From RGIG1828 sp045541875 (GTDB taxonomy: Bacteria; Bacillota; Clostridia; UMGS1810): a stretch of DNA of 64,000 nucleotides. Position 1 is the first letter of the stretch. Each line of letters begins with the position of its first letter. The stretch covers positions 1 to 64,000 of the forward strand of contig JAZQJX010000096.1 of NCBI GenBank assembly GCA_045541875.1, in the 5' to 3' direction. Shown one piece after another: positions 1 to 8,130 of the stretch. Under the pieces are notes generated by a model. The model was not told the DNA's origin and searched no databases. It saw only the letters and a program-made list of their open reading frames with translations. A program made the position numbers and the translations under genes.

Positions 1-2
1 GC

Positions 3-2999
3 CTCCGACTTGACCTAAACGATTTATATCGTAGAATTATCAATAGAAACAACCGTCTTGCTCGTCTTTTAGAGCTGGGTGCACCTGATATTATTGTAAG
101 AAACGAAAAGAGAATGCTTCAGGAAGCAGTTGATGCCCTTATTGATAACGGTAGACACGGCAAGACAGTAACAGGTCCTAACAACCGAGCCCTTAAATCC
201 CTTTCTGATATGCTTAAGGGTAAACAGGGACGCTTCCGTCAGAATCTTCTCGGTAAGCGTGTTGACTACTCCGGCCGTTCTGTTATCGTTGTCGGCCCTG
301 AACTTAAGATGTATCAGTGCGGTCTTCCTAAGGAAATGGCTCTCGAGCTCTTTAAGCCCTTCGTAATGAAGCGCCTTGTTGAAACCGAGGCTGTAAAGAG
401 CATCAAAAACGCAAGAAAGATGGTCGAAAGAGCAGAAACTCAAGTTTGGGATGCTCTCGAGGTCGTCATTAAAGAACATCCTGTTCTTCTTAACCGTGCG
501 CCTACACTTCACCGCCTTGGTATCCAGGCATTTGAGCCGGTTCTTGTTGAGGGAAGAGCAATCAAACTTCATCCCCTCGTATGTCCAGCGTTTAACGCGG
601 ACTTCGACGGTGACCAGATGGCTGTTCACGTACCTCTTTCACCTGAGGCTCAGGCAGAAGCAAGATTCCTTATGCTCTCTGCAAATAACCTTCTCAAACC
701 TCAGGATGGTAAAACTGTAACCGTTCCTACACAGGATATGGTTCTTGGTAGTTACTATCTCACCATCATTAAACCCAAAGAGGTTAAAATCCTTGATCCC
801 GGTGACTCAGGCTTTGAAGCAGGAGATGTGGTATGCTACCTCAGCAATCAGGAATTCAATAAGAGCAACAAAAAAGCCATAACAAAAGGCAAAGGTCTCC
901 ATTGGATTAACCTTGAACTTGAAGCAGAAGGCAAAAAACAGGCAACCTTCACAGAAGAAGGGTGCTTCCCCGGAGAAGACGGAGAAGGAAAGAGTTTCTC
1001 AAGTTTTGATGAAGTTCTCATGGCATACGACAGCGGTGCTCTCGGACTCCACGCTCCCATAAAAGTATATACTTCAAAAGAAATAGACGGCGAAACAGTT
1101 TCCGGCATTATTGATGCTACTGCAGGAAAGATTATTTTCAATGAAAATATTCCTCAGGATATCGGTCTTGTTGACAGAACCAAAGAAGGTCCTCTCACAC
1201 TCGAAATCGGTATGAACTACGTTGCCGACAAAAAAGGACTTGGAAGAATCTGTGATAACTGTATCAAAGTTCACGGAACAACAGTTACAGCAGGCGTACT
1301 TGACCATATCAAATCTCTTGGTTACAAGTTCTCCACAAGAGGTGCTCTCACAATCAGCGTATCTGATATTATCATTCCTGAAACAAAACAGGAACATCTC
1401 GATCTGGCACAGTCAAAGGTTGATAAAATCACAAAGCAGTATAAGAGAGGTCTCATAAGTGATGAAGAAAGATACAACAAGGTAATTGCATCCTGGAATG
1501 AAGCAGTTGATGACATTTCAGATGACCTTATTGACAATCTTGATCAGTATAACCCCATCTACATGATGGCAACTTCCGGTGCCCGTGGTAGTAAAGACCA
1601 GATTAAACAGCTTGCAGGTATGCGTGGTCTTATGGCTGATACCTCAGGTCGTGCAATCGAAATTCCTATCAAGGCTAACTTCCGTGAAGGTCTTAACGTT
1701 TTGGAATACTTCATCTCAACTCACGGTGCCCGTAAAGGTCTTGCCGATACTGCTCTTCGTACAGCAGACTCAGGTTACCTCACAAGAAGACTTGTCGACG
1801 TATCTCAGGATGTTATCATCCGTGAAAAAGACTGCGGAATTGACCACGGTGTTGTTGTTAAAGCAATTACCGACGGTAACGAAGTTATCGAAGGACTCAG
1901 AGACAGACTCAACGGCAGAGTATCACTTCGTGACATTGCACATCCTGAAACAGGTGAAATCATTGTAAAAGCAGATGAACTCATCAATGAAGATCTTGCA
2001 AAGGAAATCTGCGATGCCGGAATTGAAGAAGTTGAAATCAGAAGTATACTCACATGTAAAGCAAGAATCGGTGTTTGTGCTAAATGTTACGGCTCCAACC
2101 TTGCAACATCTGAACTTGTAAATGCCGGTGAAGCAGTTGGTATCATAGCAGCACAGTCAATCGGTGAACCCGGTACACAGCTTACAATGAGAACATTCCA
2201 CACAGGCGGTGTTGCCGGCGACGATATCACTCAGGGTCTCCCCAGAGTCGAGGAACTCTTCGAGGCTCGTAAGCCCAAGGGTGTTGCAATTCTTTCCAAT
2301 GAAGATGGTACTGTTAAGATTGAAGAAACCAAGAAGAAAAGAGAAGTTGTTATTACAGACGAAAACGGCGTAACAAGCAACTACCTCATTCCCTACGGTT
2401 CAAGACTCAAAGTTACTGACGGTCAGAAGATTTCAGCAGGTGATGAACTTACAGAAGGTTCAATCTATCCTCAGGATCTTCTCACAATCAAAGGAAAGAT
2501 ATCAGACCAGGCAGGTCTTACCGCTGTTACAGATTATCTCACAAGAGAAGTACAGAGAGTATACCGTCTCCAGGGTATTGATATCAACGATAAACACATT
2601 GAAGTTATCGTAAGACAGATGATAAGAAAAGTAAGAATCGAAGATCCCGGTGACAGTAATCTTCTCATCGGTTCAATGGTTGATAGAAGTGAATTTGAAC
2701 ACGTTAAAGAAGAAATGCTCGAAAAAGGACTTGCAGCACCTGTTTCAAAACCTGTACTTTTGGGTATCACCAAAACAGCCCTTGCAACAGATTCATTCCT
2801 TTCTGCAGCATCCTTCCAGGAAACAACCAGAGTTCTTACCGATGCCGCAATCAAAGGTAAAAAAGATCCTCTCATCGGTCTTAAAGAAAACGTTATCATC
2901 GGTAAACTTATTCCTGCCGGAACAGGTCTTCCGATATATCAGAACGTTGAGGTTGTAACTCCCATAATTCACGCAGATGATTATATGGAAGTGAAATAA
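3..2999 (+). CDS. rpoC: DNA-directed RNA polymerase subunit beta' (5' end cut by window)
   Basis: Largest catalytic subunit of RNA polymerase. The frame is open from the first bases of the window, upstream of the first ATG at 114, and reads the conserved LNDLYRRIINRNNRL stretch, so the gene is truncated by the window edge, lacking roughly the first 200 residues (the zipper, zinc ribbon and clamp start). The catalytic Mg-binding motif NADFDGD lies at 594-614. The second zinc site is present: DCGIDHG supplies one cysteine and LTCKARIGVCAKC the other three. The trigger-loop region follows (IGEPGTQLTMRTFHTGG). The C-terminus is complete, ending DDYMEVK with TAA. It is the end of the usual rpoB-rpoC operon; a hairpin follows. 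Identification is certain. Confidence 0.98.
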   Translation, partial: LRLDLNDLYRRIINRNNRLARLLELGAPDIIVRNEKRMLQEAVDALIDNGRHGKTVTGPNNRALKSLSDMLKGKQGRFRQNLLGKRVDYSGRSVIVVGPELKMYQCGLPKEMALELFKPFVMKRLVETEAVKSIKNARKMVERAETQVWDALEVVIKEHPVLLNRAPTLHRLGIQAFEPVLVEGRAIKLHPLVCPAFNADFDGDQMAVHVPLSPEAQAEARFLMLSANNLLKPQDGKTVTVPTQDMVLGSYYLTIIKPKEVKILDPGDSGFEAGDVVCYLSNQEFNKSNKKAITKGKGLHWINLELEAEGKKQATFTEEGCFPGEDGEGKSFSSFDEVLMAYDSGALGLHAPIKVYTSKEIDGETVSGIIDATAGKIIFNENIPQDIGLVDRTKEGPLTLEIGMNYVADKKGLGRICDNCIKVHGTTVTAGVLDHIKSLGYKFSTRGALTISVSDIIIPETKQEHLDLAQSKVDKITKQYKRGLISDEERYNKVIASWNEAVDDISDDLIDNLDQYNPIYMMATSGARGSKDQIKQLAGMRGLMADTSGRAIEIPIKANFREGLNVLEYFISTHGARKGLADTALRTADSGYLTRRLVDVSQDVIIREKDCGIDHGVVVKAITDGNEVIEGLRDRLNGRVSLRDIAHPETGEIIVKADELINEDLAKEICDAGIEEVEIRSILTCKARIGVCAKCYGSNLATSELVNAGEAVGIIAAQSIGEPGTQLTMRTFHTGGVAGDDITQGLPRVEELFEARKPKGVAILSNEDGTVKIEETKKKREVVITDENGVTSNYLIPYGSRLKVTDGQKISAGDELTEGSIYPQDLLTIKGKISDQAGLTAVTDYLTREVQRVYRLQGIDINDKHIEVIVRQMIRKVRIEDPGDSNLLIGSMVDRSEFEHVKEEMLEKGLAAPVSKPVLLGITKTALATDSFLSAASFQETTRVLTDAAIKGKKDPLIGLKENVIIGKLIPAGTGLPIYQNVEVVTPIIHADDYMEVK

Positions 3000-3025
3000 T
3001 ACAATTTAATAAATATGTAAACAAT

Positions 3026-3090
3026 AAAGGGACTGTCTCTTAAACTGTATAATCACAAAATTTTATGCAGTTTAAGTGACAGTCCCTTGT
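3026..3090 (+). terminator. Long interrupted hairpin after rpoC
   Basis: AAGGGACTGTC (3027-3037) pairs with GACAGTCCCTT (3078-3088), and inside it TTAAACTG (3040-3047) pairs with CAGTTTAA (3068-3075), around a 20-nt A/T loop. It sits 27 bp after the rpoC stop and probably ends the transcript. The 3' side reads TTGTTG rather than a clean U-tract, so termination is inferred. The strong symmetry would also fit a tiny non-coding inverted-repeat element. Confidence 0.6.
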
Positions 3091-3107
3091 TGTATAAAAC
3101 ATAATTT

Positions 3108-3136
3108 TTGACAATTTTTATGAATCATTGTACAAT
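3108..3136 (+). promoter_or_regulatory. Sigma-A promoter for the AraC regulator gene
   Basis: TTGACA (3108-3113), a 17-bp spacer and TACAAT (3131-3136). It leaves a leader of about 100 nt before the regulator's ATG at 3243. Confidence 0.65.
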
Positions 3137-3242
3137 AAAACATATCAGGACACTCATAATAACAATTTAAGATACTGAAAAATCACACTACATTGTGTAT
3201 TATAAGTGGTGAAAGTACAAAATTTTTGTGTGAGGTTATTGT

Positions 3243-4148
3243 ATGGACTATATAATAAACAAGAAAAATTTTGAATTCATGAAAAATTTTTTAGAGAGTC
3301 CCATCGACTACGGAAGCCTTTTCTTCCATCAGATAGGTGAATGTATGCTCGAATGCGGAGGCGCAATTGAATCTCATAATCAGGAGTGCTTTGAAATAAG
3401 TTATGTAATTTCAGGATATGGTAAATTTTCTGTTGACGGTACTTGCCATAATGTATCTGCCGGAGATGTTCATCTGTTATGTCCGGGAAAGATTCACGCA
3501 ATTACTACTGATTGTCCCGAGGGATTCAGGTTTGCTTATCTCGGTTTTAGTTTTTCCGATAATGAAAACGATGCTGAAATTGCACGAATCAGAGGGTTTT
3601 ATCAAGGTGTGACAAGCCACATTCTCAAAGATAATGGCAATGTGTACCCCTTGATGAGAATGCTCATAGATGAATGGTACAGTGAGTCAAAACTTAACTA
3701 CACCGTAATAATTTCTCTTTTGAAATGCATACTTGTTCTGACATCAAGACTTTTTGGAGAAAAAGAAAACGGAGGTTATGTTCCTGACTACAGAGACGAC
3801 GTTCTTGGGAGAAATATCTATAGTATAATTCAGTATATAGACAATAACGCAACCGAAATAACCGGCATAGAAATGATTGCCCAGAGATTTGGATACACAT
3901 CAAACTACGTATCTCATCTTTTCAAAGCCAAAATCGGTATGTCCATTCAAAATTATATAATAGAGAAGAAAATGGAATTTGCATCAAATCTTCTCATCAA
4001 CACAAACTGCAGCATAACAGAGATTGCAGAGAGAGTAAAATATTCTTCCCTCCAGTCTTTTTGCAAAATGTTCAAAAAGTGGAAAGGAAGCACCCCCACA
4101 CGTTACAGGGAAAACTACTATAAGCAAAGACAGGAGAGACAATTATGA
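3243..4148 (+). CDS. AraC-family transcriptional regulator
   Basis: A 301-residue regulator with an N-terminal cupin-like sensing domain (about residues 25-110) and a C-terminal pair of helix-turn-helix motifs (about 195-295). The cupin part includes GDVHLLCPGKIHAI. The second HTH carries the AraC signature around SITEIAERVKYSSLQSFCKMF, followed by KKWKGSTPTRYREN. Such proteins normally sense a sugar and activate a neighbouring catabolic gene. The stop overlaps the next gene's ATG by 4 bp (ATGA), so the DUF4434 gene is the likely target or partner. ATG at 3243 follows TGAGGT. The effector cannot be read from sequence. Confidence 0.9.
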   Translation: MDYIINKKNFEFMKNFLESPIDYGSLFFHQIGECMLECGGAIESHNQECFEISYVISGYGKFSVDGTCHNVSAGDVHLLCPGKIHAITTDCPEGFRFAYLGFSFSDNENDAEIARIRGFYQGVTSHILKDNGNVYPLMRMLIDEWYSESKLNYTVIISLLKCILVLTSRLFGEKENGGYVPDYRDDVLGRNIYSIIQYIDNNATEITGIEMIAQRFGYTSNYVSHLFKAKIGMSIQNYIIEKKMEFASNLLINTNCSITEIAERVKYSSLQSFCKMFKKWKGSTPTRYRENYYKQRQERQL

Positions 4149-5041
4149 AAAAAGGACCAATAACAGGAACATTTATCGATGAAATAACCTATGATATTCC
4201 CTCATCAAACTGGACGTTGGCACAATGGAAAAAAGACCTTGACCATATGCAGGAAATAGGAATAAATACTGTGATTTTTATAAGAGGCGGATTTGAAGAT
4301 AAATCCGTATTTCCGTCAAAGGTTCTCGGCACACCCTATGCAGATGATTTTGCAGGCTTTATATTTGAAGAAACATCTAAAAGGGGAATGGATGTGTTTT
4401 TCGGAATGTACATTTCAAACCTTGACTGGAATGGGGGAGATGCCCAGGGTGAAATCAGAAAGAACAAACTTTTCATAAATGAAGTATATGAAAGATACGG
4501 CCATTATCCATCATTCAGAGGATGGTATATCCCTCAGGAAGATTGTTGCAATCAGGGTAACATTGATGAAATTATGCGTGGAATGTCTGCTCTTTGCAAA
4601 GACAAAACTCCGGACAAAAAAGTTTTCATAAGTCCCTATTTTAAAACACCCATAACATATAAGGATGACTGGTTCACCCCGGCGCAGCACTATGAAGAAT
4701 GGGACAAACTTTTCTCATATGGCGGAAAAGACATCGACATCTGCGCTTTTCAGGACGGAACAGCACCCATGGACAAAATTGATGAATATTATACTCTTAC
4801 CAAAAAACTTTGCGATAAATATAATATTCATCACTGGGTTAATGCAGAAACCTTTGAGCGAGACGTAAGATGTATGTATTACCCCATAACCTTTCAACTT
4901 TTAAGACGCAGACTTGAACATCATAAAAACTATGCAGAAAAGATCATAACCTTTGAGTTTTCACACTTTTTAAGTCCTCAGTCAATATATCCTTCTGCAC
5001 ATAACCTTAACAAACTCTATAAAGATTATTATCTGAAATAA
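4145..5041 (+). CDS. DUF4434-type TIM-barrel protein, probable glycosidase-like enzyme
   Basis: A 298-residue soluble protein. The start GTFIDEITYDIPSSNW followed by NTVIFIRGGF matches the DUF4434 family, a glycosidase-like (beta/alpha)8 fold found in carbohydrate-use loci. There is no signal peptide, so it should act in the cytoplasm. Acidic residues in the conserved blocks FRGWYIPQED and DICAFQDG are plausible active-site residues, but no catalytic pair is assigned. It is translationally coupled to the AraC gene by an ATGA overlap, suggesting one induced two-gene unit for a carbohydrate. The substrate is unknown. Confidence 0.75.
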   Translation: MKKGPITGTFIDEITYDIPSSNWTLAQWKKDLDHMQEIGINTVIFIRGGFEDKSVFPSKVLGTPYADDFAGFIFEETSKRGMDVFFGMYISNLDWNGGDAQGEIRKNKLFINEVYERYGHYPSFRGWYIPQEDCCNQGNIDEIMRGMSALCKDKTPDKKVFISPYFKTPITYKDDWFTPAQHYEEWDKLFSYGGKDIDICAFQDGTAPMDKIDEYYTLTKKLCDKYNIHHWVNAETFERDVRCMYYPITFQLLRRRLEHHKNYAEKIITFEFSHFLSPQSIYPSAHNLNKLYKDYYLK

Positions 5042-5080
5042 TAGATTTGCCAAGAGGCTATGTAATTTTTAGCAGACAGA

Positions 5081-5109
5081 TTGACATATCCTTGTTTGTG
5101 TGGTATAAT
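5081..5109 (+). promoter_or_regulatory. Consensus sigma-A promoter for the YgjV-like gene
   Basis: Perfect TTGACA (5081-5086), a 17-bp spacer and perfect TATAAT (5104-5109). The TTG of this -35 box is in frame with the downstream gene and could be taken for its start codon. It cannot be, since it lies upstream of the transcript start. Confidence 0.9.
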
Positions 5110-5149
5110 CCCTAAAGCAAACGACATCGTCAGAAAAACGGAGGATATT

Positions 5150-5674
5150 ATGACAATTCTTTCCTACATACTAAACACTGTTGCATCCATATCCATCATT
5201 TCTGCATCCCTTGTTAAGGGTGAGAAAATGAACAGAATTCTTTTCCTTGTGTTTTTGGGGAATTTTCTTGCAGCCACAGGGTATCTTGTAGGCGGTAGCG
5301 GAATTAACGGTGCTGCATCCTGCTACATCGGTGCTGCTCAGACTATAATAAACTATTTTTATGAGTCAAAAAACAAGCCGATTCCCAAGTGGCTCATTGC
5401 AGTCTATGCTCTAACCTTTATTTCTCTCAACATATATGTGGGAATAAACCCTGGTCACACTGCTTTGGTAATCGTTGCAAGCCTCACCTTTATTATGAGT
5501 ATTGGTCAGAAAAACGGAGCAAAATTCCGCTTCTGGACAATTGTAAATATGGTGCTATGGTGCACATATGATATATGGTCAGGTGCATACAATGGGCTTA
5601 TGTCACACATTCCGATTTTTATATTCACACTTCTGGGTATGTATATCCACGACAGAAAAGAAAAGACAAATTGA
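5150..5674 (+). CDS. YgjV-family inner membrane protein
   Basis: A 174-residue integral membrane protein of the YgjV family (function unknown). It has about six hydrophobic segments and family-typical features: an N-terminal ILSYILNTVASISIISASL helix, a central YIGAAQTIINYFYESKNK stretch, and a C-terminal W-rich segment ending in a charged tail HDRKEKTN. ATG at 5150 follows GGAGG at the right distance. The consensus promoter lies 40 bp upstream, so the gene is probably monocistronic. Confidence 0.8.
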   Translation: MTILSYILNTVASISIISASLVKGEKMNRILFLVFLGNFLAATGYLVGGSGINGAASCYIGAAQTIINYFYESKNKPIPKWLIAVYALTFISLNIYVGINPGHTALVIVASLTFIMSIGQKNGAKFRFWTIVNMVLWCTYDIWSGAYNGLMSHIPIFIFTLLGMYIHDRKEKTN

Positions 5675-5681
5675 AAAATAC

Positions 5682-5713
5682 AAAAAACGGCTCCCCAAAT
5701 TCTGGGGAGCCGT
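5682..5713 (-). terminator. Rho-independent terminator, best read on the minus strand
   Basis: An 11-bp perfect stem (5687-5697 with 5703-5713, 5-nt loop). On the minus strand it is followed by TTTTTT, so it should end the thiT transcript coming from the right. On the plus strand it lies just after the YgjV stop but has no U-tract. A second small inverted repeat (CGTGTC 5717-5722 with GACACG 5732-5737) sits beside it. Confidence 0.8.
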
Positions 5714-5783
5714 AAGCGTGTCTATAAAGTTGACACGTTGGGAGATTGTTGAAATAATTCGTTTTTTACATAACTTTTTTTAA

Positions 5784-5872
5784 TGTATAGGAAATTACGC
5801 AGAATTTAGTTCGCGAGATAAGATGTATATCAAATTACGCTCGCGACTTGGGTGCAGGCTCAGCCTGCTTTT
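5784..5872 (+). repeat. 89-bp dispersed repeat, copy A
   Basis: This copy differs from copy B (35654-35742) at only two positions by eye and is also closely similar to copy C (35747-35835). The unit begins TGTATAGGAAATTACGCAG and ends with a perfect inverted repeat, GCAGGCTCAGCCTGC, then TTTT. An internal pair TCGCGAG ... CTCGCGA is perfectly complementary in this copy. The last 13 bp overlap the 3' end of thiT on the other strand and supply its final codons and stop. No open frame is conserved as a protein, so it looks like a small non-coding interspersed element. Confidence 0.9.
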
Positions 5873-6522
5873 CTGATGGTTTTACTCTTTTTTAAAACTC
5901 TGTATACAACAGGTGCTGCAATGAGGGTAATTATGAGTTCAGGTATCATATATGCTCCGTTATATACAATTGAATAGACAAGGGCAAGACCGTCACCTGA
6001 GAATGTGTCCATAACCCAGTTGCAAAATCCTTTAAGTGCACTGATTTGAGAAAGTCCGGTAGAGTCTGCAAAAAACCACTCTGCCCATGCTCCGAAGAAT
6101 ATATATCCTGATATGATATGCATAATATATCGGAGCATTACGCAAACAACCACACCAATGCAAAGTTCTTTTGTTTCGCCTTTAAGCCTTCCTTTTAATA
6201 TACCGCCAAAGCCTAAAACGGTATAGGCAAGCACATAATCAATAAGACAGATGCAAATTGCCGAAAAAGGTGCCATTTGACTGTCTCCGGGAAGAAAAAA
6301 AGCCGACACAGTGCCAAAGCCTGCAATCATCTGAAGCACAGAGTATGCAAATGCGGCAATAAGACCGGTTTTCATTCCGAAAAGATAGCCTGCCAGAATT
6401 ACAGGAAGCATCGACACAAGTGTTATCGAGCCACCGAAGGGCAGGGCAAAAATTTGCACAAATGACAGAATCAGTGCAAAGGCAATAAGCATAGCAGAAG
6501 TGACGGTTTTCTTTGTTTTCAT
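5860..6522 (-). CDS. thiT: Thiamine transporter S-component ThiT (ECF type)
   Basis: A 220-residue membrane protein with about six hydrophobic segments. It is the substrate-binding S-component that takes up thiamine together with a shared EcfA/A'/T energizing module (no such module is in this window). The N-terminal KKTVTSAMLIAFALILSF helix and the GDGLALVYSIVYNGAYMIPE segment are typical of ThiT. ATG at 6522 follows AAGGAG at a good distance; a longer in-frame reading would run back through the riboswitch and is not credible. A TPP riboswitch and attenuator directly upstream confirm the thiamine role. Its last codons and TGA lie inside repeat copy A. Confidence 0.93.
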   Translation of the reverse strand: MKTKKTVTSAMLIAFALILSFVQIFALPFGGSITLVSMLPVILAGYLFGMKTGLIAAFAYSVLQMIAGFGTVSAFFLPGDSQMAPFSAICICLIDYVLAYTVLGFGGILKGRLKGETKELCIGVVVCVMLRYIMHIISGYIFFGAWAEWFFADSTGLSQISALKGFCNWVMDTFSGDGLALVYSIVYNGAYMIPELIITLIAAPVVYRVLKKSKTIRKAG

Positions 6523-6562
6523 ACAAAACATCTCCTTAAAAATTTTAAGATGTTTGGGAGCC

Positions 6563-6590
6563 AAAAAAAAGCATACCCAAAAAGGTATGC
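6563..6590 (-). terminator. Attenuator terminator of the thiT riboswitch
   Basis: On the minus strand GCATACC pairs with GGTATGC (6584-6590 with 6571-6577) around a 6-nt loop, followed by eight T (6570-6563). It lies between the TPP aptamer and the thiT ribosome binding site, the usual place for an expression-platform terminator that forms when TPP is bound. Confidence 0.85.
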
Positions 6591-6607
6591 CTGAAAACAA
6601 TAATATT

Positions 6608-6697
6608 TTTCCTACGTTGGCATTACCCAAATCAGGTTTACGGGTCGGAACAGCATCATATTCCCTCTCAGCCTGCTTGCGCAAGCTCCCCGGATTT
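6608..6697 (-). ncRNA. TPP riboswitch (THI element)
   Basis: Read on the minus strand the region has the hallmarks of the TPP aptamer in order: GGGGAGC, the invariant GCTGAGAGGG, GACCCGTAAACCTGAT, then TTGGGTAATGCCAACGTAGG. It is followed by a terminator and then thiT, so high TPP should switch the transporter off by transcription attenuation. Confidence 0.96.
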
Positions 6698-6704
6698 GTA
6701 AACA

Positions 6705-6733
6705 GTTTAACACAAAAGATTTATATTTGTCAA
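6705..6733 (-). promoter_or_regulatory. Probable promoter of the TPP-riboswitch/thiT transcript
   Basis: Minus-strand TTGACA (6733-6728), 17-bp spacer and a weak -10 TTAAAC (6710-6705), just before the aptamer. Confidence 0.5.
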
Positions 6734-6828
6734 GATTAAAAACTGTACTTTTTATATATGTAAACGACAAAAGTTTAATATTTGCATACACAAATTTTTC
6801 ATAAAATCCATATATTTTCAAAAAACAC

Positions 6829-6857
6829 TTGATTTTATTGTTTTCTTGTGCTATAAT
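6829..6857 (+). promoter_or_regulatory. Promoter of tRNA-Arg
   Basis: TTGATT (6829-6834), 17-bp spacer, TATAAT (6852-6857); the tRNA starts 19 bp downstream at 6876. Confidence 0.8.
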
Positions 6858-6875
6858 ATCATCTGTTGCTGATAT

Positions 6876-6956
<81 letters not shown>

Positions 6957-6961
<5 letters not shown>

Positions 6962-6999
6962 ACCATGTGTTTCAGATGAAGCATATGGTTTTTCTTTTT
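6957..6999 (+). terminator. Terminator after tRNA-Arg
   Basis: AAAACCAT (6959-6966) pairs with ATGGTTTT (6985-6992) followed by a T-rich run. A second terminator-like hairpin (CTGATTT ... AAATCAG, about 7021-7050) follows. Confidence 0.65.
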
Positions 7000-7069
7000 G
7001 GGACAGAGCGTCTGATTTTTTGCGAAAAAGCAAGAAATCAGGTGCGTGAGAATTTTTTGGAAAGTGATA

Positions 7070-7112
7070 TTGATTTTTTCAAAGTATGTGGTATAATATA
7101 GGTACCACATAC
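7070..7112 (+). promoter_or_regulatory. Island promoter with palindromic operator over the -10 box
   Basis: TTGATT (7070-7075), 16-bp spacer and TATAAT (7092-7097). A perfect 10-bp inverted repeat, GTATGTGGTA (7084-7093) and TACCACATAC (7103-7112), brackets the -10. A dimeric repressor binding here would block transcription. No repressor gene is encoded in the island. It would transcribe toward the 72-residue gene through a roughly 300-nt leader. Confidence 0.6.
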
Positions 7113-7188
7113 AACAATTTAATAATGAATAATCGGATATTTTAAATAATTTAAAATGTCTTTTTCTGCTATATCTATATATGATGTT

Positions 7189-7242
7189 ACACGACATATT
7201 TATGTTTGTTAAAAACGTAGGCTATAATATGTTTTGTCGTGT
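7189..7242 (+). promoter_or_regulatory. Inverted repeat flanking a second -10-like box
   Basis: ACACGACA (7189-7196) and TGTCGTGT (7235-7242) are perfect complements spaced 38 bp apart. A TATAAT (7223-7228) lies between them but has no well-placed -35. It may be an operator pair or an RNA stem in the leader; the role is not determined. Confidence 0.4.
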
Positions 7243-7296
7243 GATATTCATATTTAGATTGTTGTGTGTGGTAACATGAAATCAAGCCTCGTTTTT

Positions 7297-7334
7297 ATGC
7301 GTGGTGCAGATTTCTGTTGCCACGCATTTTTATT
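7297..7334 (+). terminator. Terminator-like hairpin in the leader of the 72-residue gene
   Basis: ATGCGTGG (7297-7304) pairs with CCACGCAT (7320-7327), followed by TTTTTATTT. It lies about 75 bp before the ORF start, so either it ends an upstream short RNA or it attenuates the downstream gene. The rest of 6950-7406 holds no coding sequence that I can support. Confidence 0.6.
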
Positions 7335-7406
7335 TGCGTGAGACTTTAGAAAGGGTTATAAGCATTATTAAACAAAAGAAAAAATACAGTAAAGGAGGTT
7401 GATTAT

Positions 7407-7625
7407 ATGGCTAAAAAGCCTAATTTAACTGAATTAAAAAATCTTTTTAAGCAAAATAAGGATTTTGAACTCACTGACGCACAATATGAGAAAAAAACTG
7501 GCACTTCACTTCCCAAAGATAAATATTATATCAAAGCTAAATCCGCTTTATCCAAAATAGCAAAAGAATATAATTATAATATAGAAGTGATAGAAAAGAG
7601 AGTTATATTTAAAAAAATTAATTGA
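7407..7625 (+). CDS. Small lysine-rich protein of unknown function (island)
   Basis: A 72-residue soluble, highly basic protein (many K, few R) with predicted helices; no membrane segment or cysteine. I do not recognise the family. The start is well supported by AAAGGAGG at 7392-7399 before ATG 7407. It is the first gene inside the tRNA-flanked island, behind a long leader with palindromes and a hairpin. Its size and charge would suit a small DNA- or RNA-binding accessory protein such as an excisionase, but no motif proves this. Confidence 0.7.
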   Translation: MAKKPNLTELKNLFKQNKDFELTDAQYEKKTGTSLPKDKYYIKAKSALSKIAKEYNYNIEVIEKRVIFKKIN

Positions 7626-7693
7626 AGAATATAGTTAATGTCAAAAAATTATGTTTATGAATAAAAACTCGAATGTACGACAAGGAGATAAAA

Positions 7694-8098
7694 ATGGAAG
7701 AAAAAAATTTATGTTCAGGAACATGTAGAGAGATATACAAAATTATATATTGGATTATTGTTGTAATTGCCTTCATAGTTGGATTATTAATTTCATGTGA
7801 TAAAGAAGAAGAATTACTTGGTTGGGTTTGCGGATTGATTTGTATAGGTATTTTCTTTGTGATTCATTTATATTTATTTGGTAATACAATAACCGTTACC
7901 GATAAACGTGTATATGGAAAAACGTCATTTGGAAAAAGAGTAGATCTGCCATTAAATAAGATTGCAGCTGTATCATGCAGTGGTATGGGAAGTATTGGTG
8001 TTTCTACATCATCTGGTTTGATAAAATTCAATTTTATAGATAATTCAGATGAATTGCATCGTACAATTACAACTTTAATTATGGATAATAATCAGTAA
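7694..8098 (+). CDS. Small membrane protein with PH-like cytoplasmic domain (island)
   Basis: A 134-residue protein. Two hydrophobic helices (about residues 14-34 and 42-62) are followed by a beta-rich region with the pattern TITVTDKRVYGKTSFGKRVD then LPLNKIAAVSCS, as in bacterial PH (bPH/YdbT-like) domains. The role is unknown. ATG at 7694 follows AAGGAG; an ATG 21 bp upstream in frame overlaps that site and is not used. A strong terminator follows. Its place in the island suggests cargo. Confidence 0.65.
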   Translation: MEEKNLCSGTCREIYKIIYWIIVVIAFIVGLLISCDKEEELLGWVCGLICIGIFFVIHLYLFGNTITVTDKRVYGKTSFGKRVDLPLNKIAAVSCSGMGSIGVSTSSGLIKFNFIDNSDELHRTITTLIMDNNQ

Positions 8099-8130
8099 AA
8101 GAAATATTGTCTGAAATCCAAACTTTAAAC

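Noticed and set aside
5081..5149. An upstream TTG start for the YgjV-like protein giving 23 extra residues.
   Set aside because: The TTG is the -35 box of a perfect promoter whose -10 lies at 5104-5109, so it is not transcribed. ATG 5150 has a proper ribosome binding site.
7014..7024. An 11-bp echo of tRNA-Arg (AGAGCGTCTGA) just after the tRNA.
   Set aside because: Too short to call a second att site, and it includes the D-arm/anticodon side not present in the 55-bp repeat. Possibly chance or an old remnant.
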